DNA of 64,000 nt from Nymphaea colorata (GCF_008831285.2 NC_045145.1:7130802-7194801), one strand, 5' to 3'. Shown: positions 12,798 through 25,551, counted from the stretch's first letter. Notes: generated by a model not told the origin, from the letters alone. Numbers and translations are program-made.

Positions 12798-15690
12798 GGT
12801 CCAGGGCTGCTTCGTGGCTTGGTTGGTCATATGATACACCTTTTAACTTGAGTGTCATACATGTCATCTTTTGCAGCTAAAAGCAACACCTATGAAAATA
12901 GTCATTCGAACATCACTTATGTTGACTAGCTATACAGCCCGTAGGGCTACAAGCTCATGATGGTGAGCTTAGTTAGCAGACAAGTATATGCCTTGGACTC
13001 TTAATGGACCAAGATTTTGGGAGGTTTTAGGACACACTGAACCCTCTTCTAGTTTTCATTACCAGCTTAATTAGTGGCTCATGTAAAGTCAATAAAAAAA
13101 CTTGATTTACTGACACAACTTGCAGGTCGTCAAAGAAATCACGTTATTACTTATGGTTTTTTTGAACCGTCAGTAATAAGTCGGTTTTTTTTGTAGTGAC
13201 AGATACTGAAGAGTATCTCTATATACACTCATCACTAATCATTCGTGAGGAGAGAGACAAAGAAGCAATTATTTGAATTTTCCCTATCAAAACAGTAGTT
13301 GCAACAATCTAATTTTCTGTTATGCATATTTTGGAAGCCAACATGCACCAAGGTTTTTTTTATTACTAAATAACCACCAGTAAAGAAGTACACTGAATTT
13401 TGTCACAGAAAATTGCTTTTTTCCCTTAAAAACATAATAAAGAATAAAGATGCATGTACGTTGTCAACTATGATGCTGGATCAGGTCAAATTTCTCAGAT
13501 TGTAAGACTTAAACTAGATTATACATAGAGTTCGGATATATAGAGGAATGAGTAGGACCAATTGATCGATACTTTTTTACTCCAACCAGCCACAACCATT
13601 TTTTAACATGTTTTATTGAACAACTGCCTTGTGGATGGATCTTAATAACGAAAAATTACAAACCATACAAAAAATGATATTTTTTAAGAATGCAACTAAT
13701 ATTTTTACAGAAGTTTAATAATCAACAGATATATTCTTGTAGCTGATAGAACACATCTTTTATGTTCAAAAATATGATTTTAACTTGAACTTTACAGTTT
13801 TGGGCATGAAAGTGAATCCTCATAATTTGTTTTCGTGAAAAGTTTATAAATATGTATATGGATGGATCATATATATATATATATATATAATCATTTGTTT
13901 CTGGAAAAGTATGTGCATATGACAATGTAGATGATGGAACTTCTGAAGGATCAACCTTCGTTGGTAGCAGTTATGCCAAAGCCTGTACTGTATGATGCAA
14001 ATGTGGTCCATCTGCATACCAATTAGATGGCTTTTCTGAAAATTGAAAATCCATGCATCTGTCGACAAACATTTTCATAATTTCTATTTCAAAAAGTCTC
14101 ATATTTTTAATAAAAATGGTCAATCCTTATTCACGGCCAATCGGCCAAAGTCAAAACGCATGGAACTTTATAGTGCATGACATTATTATTTGTGTTGAAG
14201 ACATTAAAAATTGCACACACATAAACGGCACGCGTGCATGCACGCACTTGCATCTTTGGCCACCTAACTCCCACAAAAAAGCAAACTCTGTATTTCTCCT
14301 CTCCGATGTAAGTCCTCTCCCTCTCCTCCATTGGCTAACAACGAGGTCGAGCAGATAAAGAAAACCAAAAAACTGGTATTCCAACTTTCAGAAAAACTCG
14401 ACTAGTTAAAATTATGAATCTAAATGTATGTGCATCATAATAAGGGATACAACTCAGAACTGCCGATGAACCAGCCGTAAAATCTTTTGGCAGAATTCCC
14501 CAAGCAAAAATGGCAGGCGAGACGCCTCAAAGAACATACGTAGCTAGTTGGACAGGTAGTGAGTAGAAAGTGTGTTACCATTTCGATTTCCATGAGTGCT
14601 ATTTTTTGAGACTGCAAAGTGGTGAAATCGCTACATCCCTTGAAGGTTGTACCATACTCTACCCAAATTCCTGACCATGTAGCTCCAGACATCACAAGGA
14701 AAAGGTGGGGAGGGTTAGAGCTTCTTTTATGAATGGTGAGTTGTTACCAAAAAAAAAAAAAAAAAACAGTACAAGACAGAAGCGGAAAGAGGACCAAATC
14801 ACCAGTTGCTTCCCGCATTAAGCATGAGCAAGAGTAACAGAACTTGACCAATTGTGGGTCCTTCTCACCTTTTAGTTCAACCTCCCTCCAACAGCATTAC
14901 CGATCGAAAGCACAGCTGTGAACGTCAAGATCAAGTGTTGCAGTTTGGGCAAGAGGAAGGTGCCAAGTTGCTTCCTCGTGTTCAGTTGGACATCCGGGAA
15001 GCTGCCAAGAAGCTTCCTCCACTGCTTGGCAAGTCTTGATCAGATGGCACAGTGCTACTCATGTTATTAGATTATAGCACTGTGATGGAACTGGTTCTAA
15101 CTAACCAAAGTCCTTTAAGATTATAATATGGGCAGTTCTGAGTTCGGCACTATGCAACATACTTTTCTGGATCCGACAGACTACAAGTGAACGACCGGAA
15201 GACGCAGTAATTGATGATCTCCTTGCGGCATTAACTAATCGATAATTCATTGGCTTTCGGTATTTCATGACGTCGTCCATGGATGCCTCCGCCACTAACT
15301 TCAGCTTGCCTGGCTTTTGACGCGTGATGCTTGTGCCTCTCGTTTTCAAATTGAGGACAAATCTTGTGATCATTTTCAGCAGTATAGTTTTAAACAACAA
15401 GAAGCCAAATCACCTATGGAAAGAAATTGTAAATAAGTAGTTTTCTTTGACAAGTTCACGGTCTTCATAGTTAGATTAATTAAGTCTGAATCTGCCCACG
15501 TGGGCAAGGATCCAGATCCACTTGCAAGGTGCGGTTACGAAGTAACTGCCCTTCATGAAGTTTCAGTTCGATTTCATGGGAGATGACGAAAGAAAAGAAG
15601 TGGGGTGAACGAGAAACGAGGAGAATGGACAACTTGGAGGTTGAGGAAGAACATATTTGTATATTTTCAATTGTAATACTTGCTTAAGAA
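12798..15690. other. Intergenic DNA, no supported gene
   Basis: AT-rich sequence. A short (TA)n lies at about 13869-13889. The open frames at 14435-14695 (minus) and 15101-15400 (minus) have no recognised motif, and I leave them uncalled. Confidence 0.5.
13139..13198 (-). mobile_element. Possible CACTA-type transposon end
   Basis: Read on the minus strand this begins CACTACAAAAAAAACCGACT and continues into an imperfect hairpin (TTATTACTGACGGTTC pairing with GAACC...AGTAATAA). CACTA elements start with CACTA. The partner end was not found nearby, so this may be a relic. Confidence 0.4.
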
Positions 15691-15699
15691 TTTTACGAA

Positions 15700-17051
15700 A
15701 AATTTGGGTTATAAGGTGACGAAAGAAAAATTTTATTGGGCACCAACGAAAGAAAGAAGATAATTTTGCAATGGTTATTTTATTTTTTTTAATGTGCTGA
15801 AGGGAAACCCAAATACTTTCATGCGTTTAAGGTTCCAACTTATCTGGAGGGCTGGGTGGATTTATGGTCAACTCAGGTATAGTGCTTGCCACCATTTGAA
15901 GCCCATATGTTGCATTATGCCCCTTAAGGCTTTGCATGGTTATTTTATGGAAGCTGAAAATCAAAGGAGATAATGGAGATAACAAAATTAAGGAAATAAT
16001 AGTGCTCAAGGAAGGCCATTATCTTGTAAATTGTTAAGGAAATTGATGCAAAAAAGATCAGAATGAACAAAGAGGAGGTTACGAAGATTATGTTGCTAAG
16101 CGGAACGAAGTTAATGCTGCCACAATGAAAGCTGAAGCTGATTAAATTGTCTATCATTATCAGAACTTAGAGTGATTTTGTAAAGTACAAATTTAATGCG
16201 GACTTATAACTATTTTGCAATTACTCTAGAGTATACAAGGTAATTAACAACACATGTAAATAGACTGGTTACAGTATCTGTTAAGGCCAATGGTGGCTCG
16301 AGGTGAAAAATTAAACCATGTCGAATCATTGTTATTTTGTTCCTTAATTTTTTATTTTTCAAAATGGTATCAAAGCAGGTTGCATGCTATAGAACATCAA
16401 AGCCTAAAGCAGATGACCAAAGAGATCACTACCTTATTCATTCATCAAAGCGAGAACTCAATCCAGTTATAAACAAATCTGTCTGAATTGCGGCCAAAGT
16501 GATAACCTCACCTGATCCACTTTTACAAAAACAATTGCTGCAAACTAGGATTTTCAGTTCCATATACTATATAGAAAGAAGATAATTTTGCAACGTCGGC
16601 TCTTTTATAGAGGAAATAGAGGTAGATAATGACACTTAAGGGAAGTCATTATCTTGCAAATTATTAAGAAAAGTGATGCATGTAAAAAAACCACGATTAA
16701 TAAAGAGATGGTTACAAACATTATGCTGTTGAAAATAATGAAGTTAATACTGCCATGATTAAGGAAATTGATTAAATGGTCTATCGTTATCAGATCTTAG
16801 AGAGATTCCGCAACTACAATTTTAATGTTGGTGATAATTATTTCCATATCACTTTAATCTATGTAATGCAATTAATAATGCATATAAATAGAGTGGCAAT
16901 CACATTATACGCTAAGGCATATGGTGGCCTTCCATGGAAATAAAAAATTAAACCACGACCAAATCATTGTTATTTTTCTCATCTTTATTTTTTAACATGG
17001 TGTAACTGCTGCATTGCTCGTTGAAGAAGATTGAAGCTTGAAGATAGCCAG
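15700..17051 (+). repeat. TRIM-like tandem array, part 1 (two ~0.6-kb units, second split by Copia)
   Basis: Two units of an array of about five. Each has a TATA-like phrase (gtaaatagactgg near 16256, ataaatagagtgg near 16884), then about 110-120 bp later a polyT tract and a primer-binding-like site. That site is TGGTATCAAAGCA at 16365 and a decayed tggtgtaactgc at 16998. TGGTATCA is the classic initiator-Met-tRNA primer site of plant LTR elements. No protein is encoded. The layout fits TRIM elements amplified by recombination between their terminal repeats. A plain satellite is the alternative. Unit borders were not resolved. Confidence 0.6.
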
Positions 17052-17463
17052 TGTTGGGTCGGGTCCACGCTCAAGAGAGGACCTGACCCGGGCGGTGGAA
17101 AAAAGGGGGAAGGGCACCTGATGGTGCCCTACCCTCTCACGTCCTCTCTCTCTCTCTCTCTCTCTTTTTACTCACTTTGGGGAAGAAGAAGAAAAAGGGG
17201 GTTTTCCCTCTTGCCGCTCACACACAAGGAGAAGGGGAGGAGGAAGGCAAGAAGGAAAGAGGAAGAAGAAGAACACGGCTGAGGGTTTGAGCAGCCGTGT
17301 GGGTGCAAGTGCAGATAGAGAAAATGAAAAAACCAAGGGAAAGAAAAGAAGAACACATGGTGATTTCTTTTCTTATAGTTTTCTTATGCATTCGTTTTTT
17401 AGGATGATTTATGCTATTCTTTGCAAGAAGAACAACACATATTGATGTTGTATTGCCTCTTTG

Positions 17464-17520
<57 letters not shown>

Positions 17521-17946
17521 CTTGCCCGCGGTTTTTTACCTCATTATTGGGGTTTTTTTTATGTATATTTGTATCTCTTGTTTTCTGCATTATCTAGCAT
17601 ATATTTTGATACATATTGTTGCAATATTGGTATTGGAAATACAATTTTGTATTAACTGCCAAGTGATTCTAATTTTCAGCAGTTTTGTGCAATCCCTCTT
17701 ATGAAATCGGCTTGTTTGGATTACTATATTGATGCTAAAGGTTGTTGTTAGTTGCATAATTATTGGATATTTTCATGCTTGAAGTTTGGGAGTGTTTGTG
17801 ACAATATTGAGTGTTGTTTTTTGCTGGTTATTGTCTTTCTAAGTATTCGTTTGCAGAGGTAATCAGTATTTACAAGAATATATCCATATTGTGAGTTCTT
17901 GTTCAAGTTGGGAACAGGTTTTGTTGGGGGAAAAACAAAAATAACA
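17052..17946 (+). repeat. Copia 5' LTR
   Basis: 895 bp, from TGTTGGGTCGGG to AATAACA. It aligns throughout with 25570-26502. It carries a (TA)n run at about 17466-17518 and CT-rich and GA-rich tracts near 17140-17280. Confidence 0.9.
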
Positions 17947-17949
17947 AAG

Positions 17950-17962
17950 TGGTATAAGAGTC
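17950..17962 (+). other. Copia primer binding site
   Basis: TGGTATAAGAGTC lies three bases after the 5' LTR. It is close to the initiator-Met-tRNA primer site TGGTATCAGAGC. Confidence 0.85.
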
Positions 17963-17991
17963 AAGTTTGTTGTGTGCATTCTTATTAAAAG

Positions 17992-18025
17992 ATGGAGTCG
18001 ACCCCCACTAAGATGATTTCTTTAA
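17992..18025 (+). pseudogene. Copia gag start, cut off by the PIF/Harbinger insertion
   Basis: ATG at 17992 opens a gag N terminus (MESTPTKMIS). The frame is broken at the TAA target site 18023-18025, and gag resumes after 22274. Confidence 0.75.
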
Positions 18026-18249
18026 AGGGCCGTTTGATAGCATGGAATTATGAAATTGGAAATATATTTCTGGAAATATATTTCCTGGAAAAAGGGAATG
18101 AGAAAAATATTTCCGATTCCCATTTTGATGAGTGTTTGATAACTGAGAAATATATTTCCAGAAACATATTTCCGTGTTTGATTTTTAAGAAACATATTTC
18201 CAGATTTCCAGAAATATATTTCTTAGTTTGATATCAGAAACTTATTTCC

Positions 18250-19880
18250 AGAATTTGTGTAAATAGAACACAGAGTAAAGGCTTCCACCGTTCAACTAGA
18301 ACAACCCGACAACATTTTCCAAGTGAAACCAGATGTCTCTACTTACGTTCTAAACGAAAGAATATGCTCAAGAATCAAGGTCGACAAACTTAAAAGCTGC
18401 AACTTTATGAATAACTGTATGCTTGGAGGCCATCCTGCTTTGGTTTATGCAGAAAGAAATGTTCATAAAATGCTTGTTCTGTTCTTCCAAGATTTCTGAA
18501 CCCTCAACCTGCAATGCAGAAACTATGATATACTTCACCAAGTCTAAAGCTATATACTCAAAACTGCACCATTGAGTGCATAACTGAGAATAATTCTTGC
18601 TCTAACAGAAGCAGCTTGCTTGTTCATGAAGATCCCATAGGCCATAACACTAAAAAAACACATAATTAAAGATGTCACTTATTTCTGTAGTCAGTTTTAG
18701 TGGAACAACAGCAGTATGAGAAATTGTAGAAATGCTATGCAAATGACATGATGAAAACCAAAGCAAGGAAGGCTAGATCCAGACATAGGAAAAATGGGTA
18801 GAGTACGCTAGTTATCTGCATAGCACGATGTTCATCATGGCAACCAAAAAGAGAGAAGAAAGACCTGTATGTGTAAATTAGATCCAATATTTATAAAGTA
18901 ATATCTGTTTGCAGGGGAATGAAAAAAAAAATACACACAAGTATTCTGCAGAGCAGAAAATTCTTGTAGCACACAAGGTAGTAGATCTGTGGGAATCATC
19001 ATTAAATAACTGTGGTAACCGATCATGGTTGTAGCAGTTCCAAGGAACCAATTGGTTCACATACCACAAACTACACCTCCAAAACCATATGGGAAGGCAT
19101 GGCAGTACTTGAGATTCTACGCAGTTTGCCAAATGGACCACAAAACCAAAGAGGTCAAGCAAAAAACATCTCACAGTTCTGGTGCATTTCTGTATAGTAC
19201 AGAAAATATCTTCAGTCATGTTCAAAGACATCAGTTATAGCTACTAGAAATACAAACAGGAAACAGGAGTTGACTGTAAAACTGCAACCAATTAAATATA
19301 TATTCTGAAAGAAAATAATACAGTTAAATGTCAACGTTCGGAAGAAAGATACAAAACAGGGACAATAAATTGCCCACTAAATCTTAGGATACAACAGTTT
19401 TAATCTTAGGACAAAAAATTCCTGCTGAGTCAACTATTTCACACCATTAATCAAACCAGAAATACAGATGCAGCAAAGTCTATCCATTTACCAAACTAGA
19501 AATATAGATGCAACAAAGTCTATCCAGACCAAACCATAACCATTCAAAAAGTGGGCATCCCCAAAAAACAAATAGTTAAGCAAGAGGTAATAAGAAATCA
19601 TTACTTTTCCGCTGACAGACAAAATGTAACTTTGATCATGTCTATCATTTTAAACAAAAAGGTTCTTTCAAAATATGGTGATTGTACTTCCTCATATATT
19701 TCCCTTGAACGACACACGAACATGACATAATACTTATGTCGGGGCTTCAACTTCGATTACCTATGAACATAAACATAAACATTAGCGTGATCAACTCTTA
19801 TTCTTCATACAATAACTAACAAAAGTAAAACATAAACAAAATAAACATATGAATAACTAATAATCAACACAATGAACAAT
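18250..19880. other. Non-coding interior of the PIF/Harbinger element
   Basis: AT-rich, with short unrelated open frames only. A direct repeat of about 25 bp (aaatacagatgcagcaaagtc, aaatatagatgcaacaaagtc) lies near 19460-19525. Confidence 0.5.
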
Positions 19881-19889
19881 AATCATCAA

Positions 19890-20365
19890 ACAAAAGTAAA
19901 GTTCCTATGCACCTACGATTTTCAAAATCCATGAACATTTGAGATATTATTGAAGTGCGCAGGTCATTATTGGATCCTCGACGAATACTTTGTGTCGCAC
20001 TTTCAAGTTTCGTTACGAACGATGTACTTTCATTTGCATCGTCAGATGCACCTTCATCAAGGTCAAACTGTTCTGCATGAGGATTATGGTCTATAATGAA
20101 ATTGTGTAGAACACACGTGGCTAACACTATTGCAACTTGTGTACGATAAGGATATGACACTTGTGCTTTTAGTATAGGGAACCGTCCTTTTAACAGACCA
20201 AAAGCTCGTTCAATAGTTGTTCTTAACAATGAATGACGACAGTTCCTCTGCAGATGTAACACGTCGTGCCCCCAATGCATTAAATTCAGATAGGTGGTAT
20301 CGATGACCTCGATATGGAGTTAGTAAACCACGTATGTTTGGGTATCCTCACTTTTATAGGTCTGT
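19890..20365 (-). pseudogene. PIF/Harbinger transposase (DDE_Tnp_4) C-terminal fragment, broken
   Basis: Read on the minus strand, GYPNIRGLLTPYRGHRYHLS (near 20355-20296) is followed in another frame by RHSLLRTTIERAFGLLKGRF and then ATCVLHNFI. These are the hallmark C-terminal blocks of the family; the glutamate in IERAF is the third catalytic acidic residue. A one-base frameshift near 20235 separates the blocks. The region just upstream, where KYYLVDAGYPN-type sequence should stand, is degraded and runs into a (GA)n tract. The two catalytic aspartates are not visible, so the enzyme is dead. Confidence 0.9.
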
Positions 20366-20371
20366 CTAGAG

Positions 20372-20378
20372 AGAGATC

Positions 20379-20421
<43 letters not shown>
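20372..20421. repeat. (GA)n microsatellite within the transposase region
   Basis: Nearly pure GA repeat that replaces or interrupts transposase coding sequence. Confidence 0.9.
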
Positions 20422-20424
<3 letters not shown>

Positions 20425-20489
20425 CTAGGTATCCATGACTGCAACACTACATGAAGGGCCAAGACTTGACGTGAAAGCACAGTAACAAA

Positions 20490-21690
20490 GGTAGCCTAGA
20501 TGATCCATTGTGTCAATTGGCGAGAGGAACATTTGGGCAGCCATTCACTCTTGAGAAATTGAGCACATTTACTATGATATCCTCTCCTATTTTATCAAGC
20601 AACGTCAGTGCAAAGAAAGGAGTACAGTGATATCAATGCTCCTAAAGCAACAGAAAGACACAATTTTCAACAATCCGATGACAGTGAAGCATGATTAACA
20701 GAAACCAAGTTAATCTCTTACTTCTTGCTCCTCAAGAACAAAAAAAATGTGGCTTTTTTTAAGAGGAAGGAAGAACGATTAAGCTGGTGCTGGACGGGAG
20801 CCCTTCCAACGATCTGTTGAACTGTAAGACGATATATAATTATCTTGTAACAAGTTGAGAAATGCACTAATTTTTAGACCCGATGAGAAGTAGTGGCATA
20901 CCTGGAACTTGATCTGGAAATGTTGTTTTAATATTTTGGCCTAATTCAAAACTCTATTGATCGGGTTTTACAAACAATCTGAATTTGATACAAAATTTCC
21001 TTTTCGAAGATTGGAGATCCACCATATGGGCCAGGCATGTTTCGCCTTCAGCCTTTTGGTTCCTTTTCCTAGCTGTGGAACATAGATTAGACACCAACAG
21101 CTCGGTATTTTCCTGGCTAGTAGGTGTCCTGCTTGTGGATTGGGTTCAGAATCGTCCTCCCATTTGCTTCTTTTCTATCCTAGAGCTAAGGAACTATGGA
21201 AATTTTGGTGCAGTAAGTTTCAAGAGCAAGTGCCTCTAGAGTGAACATCAAGGATCTGATCAGAAAATGGAAGGGTAGTGGAAACTCGACCTCTCATTCA
21301 AACCCCTGTCGCAACTGCATATGAGCGATGCGTTTTATTATGAAGGACAATGAAAGGTGAAGCATGATTACCAGAAAGACACAATTCACTGTGTATGACA
21401 TGCCTAATCCGATGGACAATCCGGTGACAATAATCAACCAACACAAAAGCACCCAAAAAAGCAAATAGGATCAAGGAAACGCATGATTGTGTACGATTGT
21501 ACAGAGCCATATAGCAGGAAAAAGGGTCAAAATGTCAAAGATGATAACCAGATTCAAACAATGGAAGTGATGAACTCTAAAATTTTCAAACCATGCTGAA
21601 ACAACGGAAAGGATCTTCTCAAAAACGTTCAAGCCAAGGCGCAGAAGGCTTTCCAAGCCCCATGACTAAATTAACAAGATGAAAAACAAA
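20490..21690. other. Unassigned interior of the PIF/Harbinger element
   Basis: About 1.2 kb in which no protein family is recognisable on either strand. A decayed first half of the transposase, or ORF1, would be expected here. Confidence 0.4.
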
Positions 21691-21694
21691 AGCG

Positions 21695-22080
21695 CTATGG
21701 TATTGATCTTACGCACCGGAGCAGGCGAGTGGCAGGAGAAGGTGAGTGGCAGGAGCAGGCGAGTGTGAGGGAGACCACGAGGACGAATGTGGTTAGCAAG
21801 GAAAGCGGCTGGAACTCGCGGCAGGAAGAAAGGGGCAGAACGTGAGCGAGCAGTGGCTGCAGCTAGGTGAGGAACTCGCGGCAGGAATGAAGAGGCAGAA
21901 CGCGAGCGAGCGGCTGGGTGAGGAACTCGCCGCAGGAAGAAAGGGGTAGAACGTGAGCGAGCAGCGGCTGCAGCTGGGTGAGGAACTCGCGGCAAGAAGG
22001 AAGAGGCAGAACCTGAGCGAGCGGCTGGGTGAGGAACTCGCGGCAGGAAGGAAGAGGCAGAACGCGAGCGAGCGAGCCCT
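21695..22080. repeat. GC-rich minisatellite near right end of the PIF element
   Basis: Repeats of about 55-65 bp built around GAGGAACTCGCGGCAGGAA, GGCAGAACGTGAGCGAGC and GCGGCTGCAGCTGGGT. They give Arg/Ser/Pro-rich open frames on the minus strand that are by-products of the repeat, not a gene. Confidence 0.85.
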
Positions 22081-22274
22081 AATGGGCCAAAAGAAAATTC
22101 CGAAAATATGTTTCCACCCCTCCCAGTAGAAACATATTTCCGGAAATATGTTTTCGGAATCGACCTGATTGGTCGAAAAAATATTTCTGCGTTTGTTACG
22201 CTGGAAATATTTTGAAAACCAGAAAAATGTTTCTGGTTTCACAAGGAAATTCCTGCCCATCAAACGCCCCCTAA

Positions 22275-22775
22275 ATGAAAACAATTAGACTATATGAAAA
22301 ACAAAAATGAAAACAACAGGCCAACAACTATGACAAATGGTAAATGGAAGTTATTAGATAGGAAAACCATTGACACCATCAAACAATAGTTAGATGACAG
22401 TGTCTTTCATTTGGTATCCACAGAGACAAACACAACGTCATTATGGTAGAAGTTGCATGATATTTACGAGAGGAAAACAGTTGGAAACAAGGCTTTCTTG
22501 ATTAGGCAATTGGTAAATCTCAAACTTAGAGGGGGAAAACCTGTGTCAGAGCATTTGAATGAAGTGCAGAGTATAATTAATCAGTTGTCAGCCATGAAAA
22601 TGATATTATATGATAAGTTACAGACACTCTTATTGTTCAGTTCTCTTCCAAATAGTTGAGAGACTTTAGTTGTTTCTTTGAGCAACTCCACGTCAGATGG
22701 TGTCTTAACGGTAAAGCATATAACCAGCAGCATTTTAAATGAAGAGACAAGAAGAAAGTCTTTTGGTACTAGATG
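22275..22775 (+). pseudogene. Copia gag (UBN2-type), broken
   Basis: Gag resumes after the PIF insertion. LHDIYERKTVGNKAFLIRQL and SEHLNEVQSIINQLSAMK are standard Copia gag text, ending near LNEETRRKS. There are several in-frame stops. The CCHC zinc knuckle that should follow is absent. Confidence 0.88.
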
Positions 22776-23760
22776 AAGATGGATATTGTATTTCTTTTAG
22801 TCAGACTGGTTGGAAACTGACAAAGGGGGCATTAGTGTTGGCTAGAGGTAACAAATTTGGCTTTTTTGTATGGTATGAAGTCTCGAATCAGTAGTGTTGT
22901 GGTAAATACAGTTACTAATGGTACTTCATTAGATTTGTGGTATAGGAGTTTAGGTCACATGAGTCAAAGAGGAATCGATTTGCTCGCTAAGAAGAATTTG
23001 TTACGAAAGGTAGATGGTACACAGTTATCTCCTTGTGATCATTGTTTGGTTGGTAAGTTGCATATAATTTCTTTTCAGAAAAAGCGCTATTTAAAAGCTA
23101 AAGATGTGTTAGATTTAGTTTATTCAGATGTGTGTAGACCTATAAATATGACATCTAAAGGTGGAGCATTCGATTTGTCACATTATATATCTAGGAATGT
23201 ATGGCTTTTATAATGAAAACAAAAGTGAAGTAAGCAATATCTTCATGACTTTTCATGCGGCGGTTGAACGTGAGACTGGTAAGAAGATGAAAAGACTACT
23301 TACATATAATGGTAATGGTAGTAAGTACATAGCTTCTTCTCTACGAGAATATTGTCTTAAGAATGATATTATACATGAAAAGACAGTTCTCTATACTCCA
23401 CAGCAGAATTGAGTTGTAGAATCAGAAGTGTCCTATCTAAATATAAGTTGCCCAAGTATTTTTTGAGAGAGGCGATGCGCACTGCAGCTTATTTGATAAA
23501 CAGAGCTCCTTCAGTGCCTCTAGATGGAGATATTCTACAGAGAGTTTAGCCAGATAAAGATGTTAAGTATGATCACCTTAGAGTTGTTTGTTGCAAAGCT
23601 TTCATGCATGTGCTTAAAGAACATCAAACCAAACTACATGATAAAGCTATCCTCTAATATTTCTTAGTTATGACAATGATGAATTTGGTTATAGGTTATG
23701 GGATCCAAATAATGGCAAAATCTACAGGAGTCATGATGTTGTCTTAAGAGATAATCAGAC
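22776..23760 (+). pseudogene. Copia GAG-pre-integrase and integrase, broken
   Basis: The text restarts at DEDGYCISFSQTGWKLTKG, the end of the protease-integrase linker, then LWYRSLGHMSQRG and CDHCLVGK (zinc-binding part), then DLVYSDVCRP (first catalytic Asp). The second catalytic block reads LLTYNGNGSKY where families have TDNGGEY, so that Asp is now Tyr. TPQQN follows with a stop. The YDNDEFGYRLWDPNNGK tail is at about 23669-23745. The zinc knuckle and protease are missing between gag and this point. Confidence 0.88.
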
Positions 23761-24089
23761 GATTGAAGATGTCATAGGAAACAAACAGTAAAACGTGAAT
23801 GCTAGTGGTATTCATGAGCCAACCTGTGCAGAACTTGAAGAATTTTCATCTAAGTATGATGAGACTGATGAAAATGTAGAGGAAGAGGAAATAGAGGCAG
23901 AAGAGCAGTATACAGATGGCAACGCTATGAAAACTCAAACTGATTATGAGCATGAGTTGGAGGGGAAGCTTCCTCCTCATTCAAAACCAATTGAAGAGTA
24001 ATTTGAAAGAGAAAAAAAAAACATGTATTCCATCTATTAGATATTCTACTAATGAATATATTATGTTTACAGATAGTGGAGAGCCAGAA

Positions 24090-24760
24090 TCTTAACAAAA
24101 GTGCTAAATGATGTGCACAAAGGTGAAATAATTCAAGGTATGTAGGAAGAGATTAATTCTCTATATAAGAGTCACACTTTTGATTTGGTAGAGCTACCAA
24201 AAAATAAGAAAGTGCTGCAGAACAAGTGGATCTACAAGTTTAAAAATGAAAAACAAGGCAAGTTAAGATACAAAGTCGGGTTAGTGGTGAAAGGTTTCAA
24301 GCAGGAAAGAGGTAATGATTTTGATGAAATTTTATTTCTTGTGATTAAAATGTCATCTATCAGGATAATACTTGATAAAAATTGTTTTTCTTCATGAAGA
24401 TCTAGAAGAAGAAATCTACATGGCACAACCAGAAGGTTTTGTAGTTGCTAAGAAGAAGCATATAGTTTGCAAGATAAGAAAGAGCTTGTATGGACTTAAA
24501 CAAACACCTAGGTAATGGTATAAGAAATTTGATGATTTTATGATAAATCAAAAGTATCGCAGGTCGGTAGTAGATCATTGTGTCTATATCAGAGATTTCT
24601 CATCAGGTAACTTCATTACCATGTTGTTATATGTACATAACATGCTTATTGTTTGACATGACTGTCAATTAATTAGCCAATTAAAGGAGGACATGAGCAA
24701 GTTGTTTGATATGAAAGACTTTGGTCCAGCATAACAATTTTTAGGCATGAAAATTGTTCA
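24090..24760 (+). pseudogene. Copia reverse transcriptase, broken
   Basis: KVLQNKWIYKFKNEKQGKLR and VKGFKQERGNDFDEI are RT N-terminal blocks. The catalytic YVDD motif reads YVHN at 24629-24640, so both metal-binding aspartates are lost. Several stops and frameshifts are present. Confidence 0.88.
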
Positions 24761-25510
24761 TGATAGGAAGGCCAAGAAGTTATGGTTGTCACAAGAAAAA
24801 TATGTTGAGAATGTGCTTAGCAAGTTCAATATGAAAGATGCCAAAACAGTAAGTACATCTTTAGCAGTACATTTTGAATTGGGAAATGAGCAATGTCCAT
24901 CCTCAGTAGATGAGAAAGAAAGATGTGGAGAATGTACCATATGCCTCCACAGTAGGGAGTCTCATGTATGCTATGGTTTGCACACACTCAGATTTGGCTT
25001 ATGCAGTTGGTGTAGTTAGCAGGTTCTTATCAAATCTAGGCAATGAGCATTGGGCAGCAGTGAAGTGTATCCAAAGTAACTTAAACATACTTCCAATGAT
25101 TGTTTATGTTTTGGTGAATTTAACCCAGAAGTTCAAGGATTTTTTGATGCAAACATGGCAAGTGACTTGAAATCTAGAAAGTCTCTTTCTAATTATGTCT
25201 TTATTTTTGCAGTGGGAGTTGTATCATGGCCTTTATGAGTTTTCTTCGTAGTATAGGTTTTAACCAGAAGACCTATGTGTTGTATTGTGATAGCCAAAGT
25301 GACATACACTTTGGCAAAAAATCAGCTTTTCACTTAAGGACCAAACACATTAATGTTAGACATCATTGGATTAGCGATGTGCTTGAGCAAAAACTAATAC
25401 AGTTAGAAAAGATACATACAGAGAAGAATCCTGCAGATATAAGACGAAGTCTCTATCTAGAGAGAAGTATGACACTAGAGACTAGTTGGGATGACTATAT
25501 TTACGACAAT
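24745..25510 (+). pseudogene. Copia RT C-terminus and RNase H, broken
   Basis: LWLSQEKYVENVLSKFNMKD (RT thumb region) and YASTVGSLMYAM are followed by RNase H blocks: VLYCDSQSDIHFGKKSAFH (first motif normally CDNQSAI), RTKHINVRHHWISDVLEQK and EKNPADIRR. Frames shift between blocks. Confidence 0.88.
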
Positions 25511-25551
25511 GCATTAATTTTATTCATTTTGCAGGTATGATCCTTCTCTCA

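Larger units (their letters stand above)
18026..22271 (-). mobile_element. PIF/Harbinger element nested in Copia gag
   Basis: The TIRs are AGGGCCGTTTGATAGC on the left and, reversed, GGGGGCGTTTGATGGGC on the right. They are flanked by TAA at 18023-18025 and 22272-22274, the 3-bp TSD typical of this superfamily. Removing the element rejoins the Copia gag sequence. It is 4246 bp long. Subterminal regions are rich in GGAAATAT phrases on both sides. A broken DDE transposase lies on the minus strand and a GC-rich minisatellite lies near the right end. No intact Myb-like partner ORF was recognised. Confidence 0.92.

Noticed and set aside
21666-22284. Arg/Ser/Pro-rich minus-strand frames of 109 and 163 codons
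   Set aside because: They are translations of a GC-rich minisatellite inside the PIF element.
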